From NCBI GenBank assembly GCA_013152695.1, contig JAADFV010000046.1:1-8632 (forward strand): a stretch of 8,632 bases of DNA, read 5' to 3'. Of the stretch, positions 1 to 6,208 are shown one piece after another (the stretch's first letter is position 1; every line of letters begins with the position of its first letter). The DNA is from Chloroflexota bacterium. GTDB lineage: Bacteria; Chloroflexota; Anaerolineae; J102. Under the pieces are notes generated by a model, which was given only the letters and a program-made list of their open reading frames with translations, was not told where the DNA came from and ran no database searches. A program made the position numbers and the translations under genes.

Positions 1-456
1 GGTCTCATGAAAGACGTTGTCGGCAGCCGACCAAGCAGCGCGGTCGTCACTTGCCACAGCGTCGTTCAGTTCTTTTAATGTATCCTGGAGTATCCCCAGT
101 TGTTCGGAAGAAATAGATCGTGCTGCCAGGCGTACTACTTCTGGCTCCAGAAGCCACCGCACATGGATGGCGTCCATGACGGCATGAATGGATGGCGCAG
201 CAACGGTCACTGCCTGGCCGGGAATACTCTGCACCAGTCCCTCTTGCACCAGCATCTGCAGCGCTTCTCGTACCGGTGTGCGGCTGATACCCAACAGCTT
301 TGACAGCTTTGTCTCCGCCAGCGGTTGCCCCGGTCTCAATTCACCCATCCGAATTGCTTCTTTTATCCGCTCATAGGCAATATCGCGAAGCAACACCGAA
401 GCGTCGGTGTTGTCGACATCAACTTGTCGGAGGGAGGAACTCCTTGCTGGATTCAC
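1..456 (-). CDS. GntR-family regulator, FadR/FCD subfamily (partial, 3' end cut by window edge)
   Basis: The minus-strand frame is open to the left edge, so the C-terminus is missing. A GntR winged helix covers about residues 22-90 (counted from the GTG at 456) and includes the hallmark SRTPVREAL at 58-66. It is followed by the start of an all-helical FCD ligand domain. The D-x3-H pair in DNVFH (D146, H150) is the first half of the metal-binding set of FCD proteins, so a metal-dependent organic acid or similar effector is plausible. The start is uncertain: GTG 456 is chosen because it lies downstream of the predicted transcript start and leaves a normal-length N-terminus. ATG 525 falls inside the promoter spacer, TTG 501 would be almost leaderless, and GTG 396 also fits the fold. 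No good Shine-Dalgarno sequence precedes any of them. As the nearest regulator, it may control the transporter and methyltransferase genes and itself; this is inference. Confidence 0.85.
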   Translation of the reverse strand, partial: MNPARSSSLRQVDVDNTDASVLLRDIAYERIKEAIRMGELRPGQPLAETKLSKLLGISRTPVREALQMLVQEGLVQSIPGQAVTVAAPSIHAVMDAIHVRWLLEPEVVRLAARSISSEQLGILQDTLKELNDAVASDDRAAWSAADNVFHET

Positions 457-503
457 TGAACTGTCTTTGAAGGGAAAAGAGTGTATTTTGATCGCATGCA
501 AGC

Positions 504-522
504 TGTATACCGGTATTATACA
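504..522. promoter_or_regulatory. Palindromic element over the -10 box, candidate GntR operator
   Basis: The 19-base element TGTATACCGGTATTATACA has 6-base inverted ends (TGTATA/TATACA). It contains two overlapping perfect palindromes, ATACCGGTAT (507-516) and GTATTATAC (513-521). FadR-subfamily regulators commonly bind short GT...AC dyads. The position over the -10 box and start point suits autorepression. The assignment to this regulator is inferred from location and symmetry only. Confidence 0.5.
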
Positions 523-543
523 CATAACATACCACCCTGTCAA
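515..543 (-). promoter_or_regulatory. Consensus sigma70-type promoter of the GntR gene
   Basis: On the minus strand TTGACA (543-538) is separated by exactly 17 bases from TATAAT (520-515). Both hexamers match the consensus fully. Transcription would start near 508 and read into the regulator gene. A promoter this strong is usually held down by a repressor, which fits the palindrome lying over its -10 box. It also shows that the regulator need not rely on read-through from the transporter genes. Confidence 0.8.
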
Positions 544-700
544 TACTTAATTTTGATGTGTTTCATCTTACTTTTGCCTGCCCCGACCGATTATGTCTCC
601 ATACCCCGACCAATCAGGGCATTGTCACTCACGGTCTGCTGCAGCCGTCAGCGAAAAGCTACCTATGTGCTTCTCTCGAGAGGATCAGATACTCGCTATG
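544..700. other. Gene-free spacer between permease gene and GntR promoter
   Basis: No credible coding sequence is seen on either strand. It contains a direct repeat of CCCCGACC (581-588 and 604-611), a 10-base palindrome CTCTCGAGAG (673-682), and a small imperfect hairpin around 631-648 (ACGG/CCGT outer stem, CTG/CAG inner stem). None is followed by a T-run on the minus strand, so no intrinsic terminator can be called after the last permease gene. Confidence 0.5.
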
Positions 701-1693
701 TTAGTGCGTCTCCTGCGAATAAGGCCGCCCTAGAGCTGCTGGCGCATCGCCGCGACCGCGACGGTAAAGCAAGGCCAACAAGGTCAAAACGTAGGGCAAC
801 ATGAGCAAAAACTCGTAGGGAATCACGCCTGCCCCGCGTTCGACTTGACTCAAGGCCTGGATACGGTATTGCAGTGCATCTGCCAGGCCGAAAAGAAATG
901 CCCCCAGCAAGGCAAGGTCCGGTCGCCAGCGGGCAAAGATGACCAGAGCCACGGCAATCCAGCCGCGGCCAGCGGTAATGCCCTCGCGAAACATGCGTAA
1001 CTGTACGACCGTCAGCACAGCCCCACCCAGTCCCGCCAAACCAGACCCCAGAAGGGTCGAAGCATAGCGCACAAAGACAACGTTCACGCCCGAGGTCTCG
1101 GCCGCAGCAGGATTTTCTCCAACGGCACGAATGTTCAACCCCCAGGTCGTGCGGAACAGAAGGAACCAGATCAGAATAACCAGTACTACGGCAAAATAGA
1201 CCGTTGCATCATAATTAAAGAAAAGATCACCAATCACGGGGATGTTGCTCAAGACGGGGAAGGAGACCGGCTCCAGGCCAGAAACCCGTGCTGTCAGCGA
1301 ACTAAATTCCTGGCGATAGAGATAATTAGCCATGCCCTGCCCAAAAACGACCAGGGTAACGCCGGCGATCACCTGATCCACCTGCAAGGAGATGCTGAGA
1401 ACCGCCATAATCAGGCCCATGGCCATCCCTGTGAAAAAGCCGACGGCGAGACCGATCCAGGTACTCCAGGCCGTAGAAAAGCCGGCCAAAGGCCCATTTT
1501 CGAGGTAATAGGCGACCATGAATCCCCCTACCGCCCCCATGATCATCATGCCTTCCAGGCCTAGATTCAAAATACCGCTGCGTTCTGTAATAATTTCGCC
1601 TAACGTCGCCAGCAACACTGGTAGGGCCAGGCGTACAGCCGCCGTAATCAAGGCAACAAGAAAACTCCACTGCAAAATTTGATCCCAGTTCAT
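701..1693 (-). CDS. BMP-type ABC importer, permease 2 (BPD_transp_2)
   Basis: Membrane subunit of 330 residues, a usual length for the second permease of BMP/nucleoside-type importers (NupQ/YufQ-like). It is hydrophobic, with about 8-10 predicted membrane spans. Family signatures are visible: LGEIITERSGILNLGLEGMM (31-50), GENPAAAETSGV (192-203) as the cytoplasmic ATPase-coupling region, and GRGWIAVALVIFARWRP (242-258). The ATG (1693-1691) overlaps the TGA of the preceding permease as ATGA, and AAGGAG lies 9 bases upstream, so translation is coupled. It should pair with the 353-residue permease to form the channel. It ends in TAA and is the last gene of the importer cluster. The family is certain; the substrate is unknown. 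Confidence 0.93.
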   Translation of the reverse strand: MNWDQILQWSFLVALITAAVRLALPVLLATLGEIITERSGILNLGLEGMMIMGAVGGFMVAYYLENGPLAGFSTAWSTWIGLAVGFFTGMAMGLIMAVLSISLQVDQVIAGVTLVVFGQGMANYLYRQEFSSLTARVSGLEPVSFPVLSNIPVIGDLFFNYDATVYFAVVLVILIWFLLFRTTWGLNIRAVGENPAAAETSGVNVVFVRYASTLLGSGLAGLGGAVLTVVQLRMFREGITAGRGWIAVALVIFARWRPDLALLGAFLFGLADALQYRIQALSQVERGAGVIPYEFLLMLPYVLTLLALLYRRGRGDAPAALGRPYSQETH

Positions 1694-2751
1694 TGGTTCT
1701 GTCTCCTTCTCACCAAGGCATCGACAGCCAACACCGAAAGAACGATGATGGCCTGAATTGCATCTGCCAGGGCGTTGGGCAGACCAGAGACGACATGCAT
1801 CGATTCGGCGCCGATAATCAAAGCGGCAAAAAGAATCGATGCCACCGCCACTCCCAACGGATTCATACGACCGAGCAATGCCACCAAAATGCCGGTAAAC
1901 CCGTAGCCACCAGAAATATCGCCCTTGAGGCGGGTATGCAAGCTACTGACTTCGATAATGCCTGCAATCCCGATCAAGGCACCACTGAAAGCCATCACAA
2001 AAAGAATAGCGCGCTCGACATTGATACCAGCATAGCGTGCGACACTGGCACGCGAGCCGACGGCGCGTAAGCGAAAACCGAGAGGTGTGGACCAGAGCAG
2101 CACGTACACAAGCGGTACAAGCAAAAATGCCAGCACTACACCCAAATGAATACGGGTTCCGAAGAGATGAGGCATTCGTGCCGCGGCTACGAATTGGGCG
2201 CTTTCGGGAAGATAACCGTTCGGGTCCTGAAGGGGGCCGCGAGCCATGTAGAGCACAAAGAAAACGGCAATGTAGTTCAGCATCAGGGTGGAAATAATAA
2301 CGTTTACATTCCAGCGCACCTTCATGTAGGCGGCCAGCAGTGCCCACAGCATACCGCCGATGGCGGCAGAGGTCAGCATCATTGTCAGCAATAATGGTTG
2401 GGGCAGATTCGGGAACGAGAGAGCGATGATGCTACCGAATAGCGCTCCCATAAAGTACTGTCCCTCCCCACCAATATTCCATACCCTCGCCCGAAAGGCT
2501 ACAGTCAAGCCCAGGCCGACGATGAGTAACGGTGTTGCTTTGAGAAAAGTTTCCGTAATTTGACGCTGGCCGCCAAAGGCACCCTGCAGCATCGCCAGAT
2601 ACACCTCGCCCACGTTGGCTCCGGCAAGGAGAACCAGAACCGCCCCAATCGAGAGTCCAATGATCCCCCCCACAAAAGGGGCACCCAGAGCCAACGACAT
2701 CGATTTCAGGCGAGAAGGGTGCGAAGACAATTCAGAAACGGGTTCAGTCAT
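1690..2751 (-). CDS. BMP-type ABC importer, permease 1 (BPD_transp_2)
   Basis: Membrane subunit of 353 residues, resembling NupP/YufP-type permeases. A short polar N-terminus leads into a first span at about 22-44, and roughly 8-10 spans follow. Typical motifs are ATPLLIVGLGLTVAFRARVW followed by NIGGEGQ (72-98), IISTLMLNYIA (152-162), LRAVGSRASVARYAGI (228-243) as the coupling segment, and GGYGFTGILVALLGRMNP (281-298). The ATG (2751-2749) overlaps the TGA of the ATPase gene as ATGA, with GGAG 8 bases upstream, which points to equal synthesis of the complex subunits. Nucleoside and riboflavin importers share this architecture, so the sequence does not settle the cargo. Confidence 0.93.
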   Translation of the reverse strand: MTEPVSELSSHPSRLKSMSLALGAPFVGGIIGLSIGAVLVLLAGANVGEVYLAMLQGAFGGQRQITETFLKATPLLIVGLGLTVAFRARVWNIGGEGQYFMGALFGSIIALSFPNLPQPLLLTMMLTSAAIGGMLWALLAAYMKVRWNVNVIISTLMLNYIAVFFVLYMARGPLQDPNGYLPESAQFVAAARMPHLFGTRIHLGVVLAFLLVPLVYVLLWSTPLGFRLRAVGSRASVARYAGINVERAILFVMAFSGALIGIAGIIEVSSLHTRLKGDISGGYGFTGILVALLGRMNPLGVAVASILFAALIIGAESMHVVSGLPNALADAIQAIIVLSVLAVDALVRRRQNQ

Positions 2752-4295
2752 GTCGTCGTCTCCATAGGCTCCATACGCTTTGACCCGGCCATCAACAGGC
2801 CGATTTCGTTAATGTCAGCATCGGCTGCATCGACCACACCGACCACCTGCCCCTCGTACAGAACCGCAATCCGATCACTAAGTGCCATAATTTCTTCCAG
2901 TTCTGTCGAGATGAGGAGGATTGCCACACCCTTGTCCCGCTGTGCGATAAGCTGTTCGTGCACATACGCCACGGCACTCACATCGAGACCGCGCGTGGGC
3001 TGGGCGGCGAGTAGCACTTTGGGATTACGCGTGAGTTCGCGCGCCAGAATCAGCTTTTGGGCATTGCCACCGGAAAGTGAGCCGGCAGGAGTGTCCACGG
3101 TGGCGCCCCGCACGTTATACGCCTGGATCAGCTTCTCAGCCTCGCTGCGAATTGCCTCCCAGTCCAAAAACATATGTCGCGTAAAAGGAGGTTCGCCAAT
3201 ACGCTGCAAAAACATATTCTCCGCAACTGAAAAATCAGGGAGCAGACCCATGCGGTAACGGTCGGAGGGGATATGGGCCAGGCCCATTTCGCCGATCTTA
3301 CGAGGGGAGCTGTGGGTAGCATCCTCGCCACATATCTCGACGTGCCCGGTGGTTGCCGGCCGTAGCCCTGCGATTACTTCCTCCAACTCACTTTGTCCGT
3401 TCCCGGCCACACCGGCGATTCCCAAGATCTCCCCTGATCTCACTTCGATGTGAACACCGCGTAGGGCGGGGAGATTTCGATCACTATTGGCCCAAAGATC
3501 AATCGTCCGCAGACGGGCCTCGCCGGGGTGAGCAGGGCTCTTCACCACCGTGAGCAAGACATCACGGCCGACCATCATGCGGGCCAGTTTCTGCTTATCG
3601 ACGTCGCCCGGGGTCACCGTGTCGACAACCTTTCCATCGCGCAATACCGTGATGCGGTCACTGGTCTTCAGGACTTCATCCAGCTTGTGGGTGATGAAAA
3701 CGATGGATTTACCTTCTTCCGTGAGACGACGCAAGATTTCCAGCAGCTCATCCACTTCCTGAGGGGTGAGCACAGCGGTCGGCTCGTCCAAGATCAAGAT
3801 ATCGGCACCACGATAGAGGGCCTTCAATATCTCTACCCGCTGTTGCTCACCCACAGATAATTTCCATACCTCTGCCGCCGGGTCGATCGCCAACCCGTAG
3901 CGTTCAGAGAGGGCCCGGAGACGCTCATGTACCTTTTTCGTATCCTCCAGCAAGGGCGCACGCGGCGAGGGCTGTCCGAGAATGATGTTGTCCGACACGG
4001 TCAGGGTTTGTACCAGCATGAAATGTTGGTGCACCATCCCCAAACCGTGGGCGATGGCGTCCCGGGCAGAAGAAAACGCCACTGGCTTGCCATACAGACG
4101 CACCTCCCCCTCGTCGGGCATATAAAGCCCGTACAAGACATTCATTAGCGTCGTTTTCCCGGCTCCGTTCTCACCCAGCAAAGCGTGGATTTCCCCAGGG
4201 TACAGATCAAAATCCACGCCAGCGTTGGCGACAACACCAGGAAAGCGCTTGACGATGCCGCGCATTTGCACAATGGGAAGGGTCGTGGCAGTCAA
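2748..4295 (-). CDS. BMP-type ABC importer, tandem ATPase subunit
   Basis: Cytoplasmic energising subunit of 515 residues with two nucleotide-binding domains, as in NupO/YufO and sugar CUT2 ATPases. Domain 1 has Walker A GENGAGKT (41-48), Q-loop Q90, signature LSVGEQQR (146-153), Walker B ILILDEPT (166-173) and H-loop H203. Domain 2 keeps the signature LSGGNAQK (407-414), but its P-loop is degenerate (GVAGNGQS, 295-302, without Lys) and Walker B reads VLLAAQPTRGLD (427-438) with Gln in place of the catalytic Glu. This asymmetry is normal for the family. The start is TTG at 4295 with AGAGGT just upstream; an internal ATG at 4265 (residue 11) is the alternative. It overlaps the first permease gene by 4 bases (ATGA). 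Confidence 0.94.
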   Translation of the reverse strand: MTATTLPIVQMRGIVKRFPGVVANAGVDFDLYPGEIHALLGENGAGKTTLMNVLYGLYMPDEGEVRLYGKPVAFSSARDAIAHGLGMVHQHFMLVQTLTVSDNIILGQPSPRAPLLEDTKKVHERLRALSERYGLAIDPAAEVWKLSVGEQQRVEILKALYRGADILILDEPTAVLTPQEVDELLEILRRLTEEGKSIVFITHKLDEVLKTSDRITVLRDGKVVDTVTPGDVDKQKLARMMVGRDVLLTVVKSPAHPGEARLRTIDLWANSDRNLPALRGVHIEVRSGEILGIAGVAGNGQSELEEVIAGLRPATTGHVEICGEDATHSSPRKIGEMGLAHIPSDRYRMGLLPDFSVAENMFLQRIGEPPFTRHMFLDWEAIRSEAEKLIQAYNVRGATVDTPAGSLSGGNAQKLILARELTRNPKVLLAAQPTRGLDVSAVAYVHEQLIAQRDKGVAILLISTELEEIMALSDRIAVLYEGQVVGVVDAADADINEIGLLMAGSKRMEPMETTT

Positions 4296-4299
4296 TGGA

Positions 4300-4305
4300 A
4301 CCTCT
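4300..4305 (-). promoter_or_regulatory. Ribosome binding site supporting a TTG start of the ATPase gene
   Basis: AGAGGT on the minus strand lies 4 bases before the TTG at 4295-4293. The next in-frame ATG (4265) has no comparable purine run ahead of it, so TTG is preferred. Spacing is short, and the site would be modest in strength. Confidence 0.5.
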
Positions 4306-4348
4306 TGAAACTGTTGTGTAGGCAGATAAAAGGAGAAGGATGAGGATG

Positions 4349-4381
4349 GCGGTGGGGCAAGTAAGGACCTTTCCCCACCGC
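4349..4381 (-). terminator. Strong intergenic hairpin between binding-protein and ATPase genes
   Basis: GCGGTGGGG (4349-4357) and CCCCACCGC (4373-4381) form a perfect 9-bp GC-rich stem. The 15-base loop can add three more pairs after one mismatch. It sits 36 bases after the stop of the binding-protein gene. On the minus strand it is followed by a pyrimidine-rich tract without a clean U-run, so a partial terminator or an mRNA 3'-end stabiliser is more likely than a full terminator. Such elements often raise binding-protein levels above those of the membrane subunits; that role is inferred. Confidence 0.6.
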
Positions 4382-4417
4382 GCTTGATCAGGGCATTACC
4401 AGCTCGCTCGGTCGGGG

Positions 4418-5446
4418 CTATTGGGGAACAAACTCGACCTTGAGAGTACCAGCGGCAATGTCTTTCATGGTTTTATCGACAGCTTCGATGGCCTCGGCGG
4501 GAATCTTGTCCTTCAACTGATCGTTATATTGTACTAACATCGCCCCTTCGGCAATGCCGAAACGATAGTAAGGATTGTCGAAAGTGCCGTTGTGCGTGTC
4601 TTCCAGCATCTTCGAGAACAGCGGTTCCAGGTTCCAGATGAGGTTGACGAGGACGACGTCGGGGCCATTCTCGGTCATATCGCCAACGTAGCCTGTGACG
4701 TAACCACCACGTTCTTTGGCTGCCTCGATGGCACCAAGGGCGGGGCCTTCGCCACACTCGATCCAGAAGTCGACGCCGGCATCTGCCTGGGCCAAGGCGG
4801 CCTCTTTAGCTTTGGCGACATCCACCCAATCACCCACAGCGGTCTGAATCAAACTGGCATCAGGATTGACGGTTTTAGCACCGGCGAGAAGTGCTTCACC
4901 CATAGCGTGGCAGACGGGGATGTCGAAGCCGTAGAGTGCGCCTAAGACGCCGCTCTTGCTCATGTGCCCGGCCAACACGCCGATGGGATACGCTGCCTCG
5001 TAGAAGGGCTGATCGTAGTCGGCCACATTCTTGGCTGTGCGGCCGATGCCACCAGCCCAGGCATAATTGGTGTCAGGATTTTCGGCAGCAACCTCGAAAA
5101 CAGCATCTTGGAAGCTGAAGGAGTGGGCGACAATCATCTCGAAGCCCTGGGCGGTGTATTCACGTAACACGCGGCCCACATCCGAGTCGGATACGTTTTC
5201 GGAATAGGCAGTTTTCACGCCTTTCTTGCCCAATGCCTGCACAGCATTGTAGCCGGCTTCGTTCCAGGAATTATCATCCCAAGGACCGGTGAGGATGACA
5301 GCGATGCTCCCTGCGTCTGTAGTCTCGGTGGGGGCGGCCTCAGGCTGGGAAGGTTCAGCCGTGGGAGGGGCCGGTGTGGCACAAGCCGCCAACAAAAGGC
5401 TGGCGGTAAGGAGGGCCAATAATATCCAGTACTTACGATTTTTCAT
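4418..5446 (-). CDS. BMP-family substrate-binding lipoprotein
   Basis: Extracytoplasmic solute-binding protein of 342 residues (PnrA/BmpA/Med family). A basic N-terminus and hydrophobic stretch lead to a lipobox LAAC (19-22) with Cys22 as the lipid anchor. A Pro/Thr/Glu/Ala-rich linker (about 23-45) follows, then the two-lobed domain. Family landmarks are the first-strand segment with DDNSWN (57-62), GYNAV (65-69), GDWVDVAKAKE (205-215) and the GYVGD strand (252-256). Unusual points are Trp at 56, 61, 228 and 271, in segments where purine-nucleoside binders usually carry Phe or other residues, and NLIWN (268-272) where many members have a Ser...Lys element. A ligand other than a standard nucleoside is therefore possible. 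The ATG has AAGGAG (5459-5454) 7 bases upstream. The gene ends in TAG. It is the first gene of the importer set. Confidence 0.93.
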   Translation of the reverse strand: MKNRKYWILLALLTASLLLAACATPAPPTAEPSQPEAAPTETTDAGSIAVILTGPWDDNSWNEAGYNAVQALGKKGVKTAYSENVSDSDVGRVLREYTAQGFEMIVAHSFSFQDAVFEVAAENPDTNYAWAGGIGRTAKNVADYDQPFYEAAYPIGVLAGHMSKSGVLGALYGFDIPVCHAMGEALLAGAKTVNPDASLIQTAVGDWVDVAKAKEAALAQADAGVDFWIECGEGPALGAIEAAKERGGYVTGYVGDMTENGPDVVLVNLIWNLEPLFSKMLEDTHNGTFDNPYYRFGIAEGAMLVQYNDQLKDKIPAEAIEAVDKTMKDIAAGTLKVEFVPQ

Positions 5447-5475
5447 TTCTCTACTCCTTGAAGTAGGGGGCGCTT

Positions 5476-5525
5476 CTCACACTAACACAGCATCAAACTC
5501 GTCCGCTGTGTGAGCGCTTCGAAGC
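5476..5525. other. Inverted repeats between corrinoid-protein and binding-protein genes
   Basis: CTCACAC (5476-5482) pairs with GTGTGAG (5508-5514). An alternative stem ACACAGC/GCTGTGT (5485-5491 with 5505-5511) overlaps it, and the 10-base palindrome GCTTCGAAGC (5516-5525) follows, next to the TAG of the corrinoid gene. There is no T-run in either direction. It could be an attenuator, a processing site or an operator for the importer genes; the sequence alone does not decide. Confidence 0.4.
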
Positions 5526-5533
5526 ACAGAACA

Positions 5534-6193
5534 CTAGGAAGGGTTGATCCCGACGAGCCGTTTACACAATTCTACCGCACCTGCGGCATCTGGGGAATAT
5601 CCGACACCAAGCTCAGAAGCCCAGTCTGCGGTAACCGAACCACCGCCGACCATAAGGCTATACTTATCCCGCAATCCCAACTCTTCGAACAGTCGAATCG
5701 TATGCTGGGCCGCGGGTCGCGTGGTGGTCATCAATGAAGAGAGGCCGATAACATTGGCGTTGCGTTCTTGGGCGGCATCGACAAAGGCACTGGGTGAAAC
5801 ATTGCGTCCCAAGTCGACCACCTCGAAGCCATGAGCCCGGAGCATGGTGGCGACAATGTTCTTACCGATCTCGTGAACGTCACCTTCGACGGTGCCAAGG
5901 ACGACGGTGCCCAGCTTTTGACTGGCCTGGCCCGAGGCGGCGATGGCCTCTTCCAGTTGTTTGCTGGCCACTTCGGCTGCCTCTCCTGCCATCATCAACT
6001 CGGGCAGGAAAAACTCTCCCGACTGAAAGAGACGCCCGACCTCGGTAAGGGCCGGCACCATGATTGTATTGATGATCTCCAGGGGATCGGTCCCGGCCTG
6101 GAGGGCCTCGTACGTCAACTTATCTGCGGCATCAGCATCACCTTCGATAAAGGCTTCATACAAAGGTTTGGCAATGGATTCTGGGATACTCAT
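5534..6193 (-). CDS. Corrinoid (cobalamin-binding) protein of a methyltransferase system, MtmC/MtbC/MttC-like
   Basis: Small cytoplasmic methyl carrier of 219 residues, a normal length for this family. An N-terminal helical cap (about 1-88, B12-binding_2 type) precedes a Rossmann-like cobalamin domain. The cobalt-ligand motif D-x-H-x-x-G is intact in EGDVHEIGKNI (D105, H107, G110). The other cofactor contacts SLMTT (153-157) and GGG (183-185) are also present. In related systems it accepts a methyl group on Co(I) from the substrate-specific methyltransferase and passes it to a second methyltransferase. The ATG start follows AAGGAG by 8 bases, and the gene lies 12 bases after the MtmB-like gene, so the two are almost certainly co-translated partners. 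The cognate substrate type (mono-, di- or trimethylamine, or other) cannot be told from this protein. It ends in TAG. Confidence 0.95.
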   Translation of the reverse strand: MSIPESIAKPLYEAFIEGDADAADKLTYEALQAGTDPLEIINTIMVPALTEVGRLFQSGEFFLPELMMAGEAAEVASKQLEEAIAASGQASQKLGTVVLGTVEGDVHEIGKNIVATMLRAHGFEVVDLGRNVSPSAFVDAAQERNANVIGLSSLMTTTRPAAQHTIRLFEELGLRDKYSLMVGGGSVTADWASELGVGYSPDAAGAVELCKRLVGINPS

Positions 6194-6201
6194 AAAGCGT
6201 T

Positions 6202-6208
6202 CTCCTTA
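6202..6208 (-). promoter_or_regulatory. Stop codon overlapping the ribosome binding site of the corrinoid gene
   Basis: TAAGGAG on the minus strand contains the TAA stop of the MtmB-like gene (6208-6206) and the AAGGAG of the next gene. A ribosome ending the methyltransferase would stop on the corrinoid gene's binding site, so the two proteins are probably made in a fixed ratio. Confidence 0.7.

Noticed and set aside
440..445. AAGGAG on the minus strand as ribosome binding site of the GntR gene
   Set aside because: No in-frame start lies within a usable distance downstream; the nearest ATG and TTG are out of frame and too far away.
673..682. Palindrome CTCTCGAGAG as terminator of the importer genes
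   Set aside because: It has no loop and no T-run on the minus strand, so it cannot act as a normal intrinsic terminator.
481..804. Plus-strand open frame of 107 codons in the left spacer
   Set aside because: It runs across the minus-strand promoter and into the end of the permease gene, its composition is not protein-like, and no ribosome binding site is seen.
2560..3258. Long plus-strand open frame opposite the ATPase and permease genes (232 codons)
   Set aside because: It lies antisense to strongly conserved coding sequence, its translation has no recognisable domain, and no ribosome binding site supports it; it is a shadow of codon bias.
2748..4295. Broken second ATP site in the ATPase as a sign of gene decay
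   Set aside because: Loss of the Walker A Lys and the catalytic Glu in the second domain is usual in this two-domain importer ATPase family.
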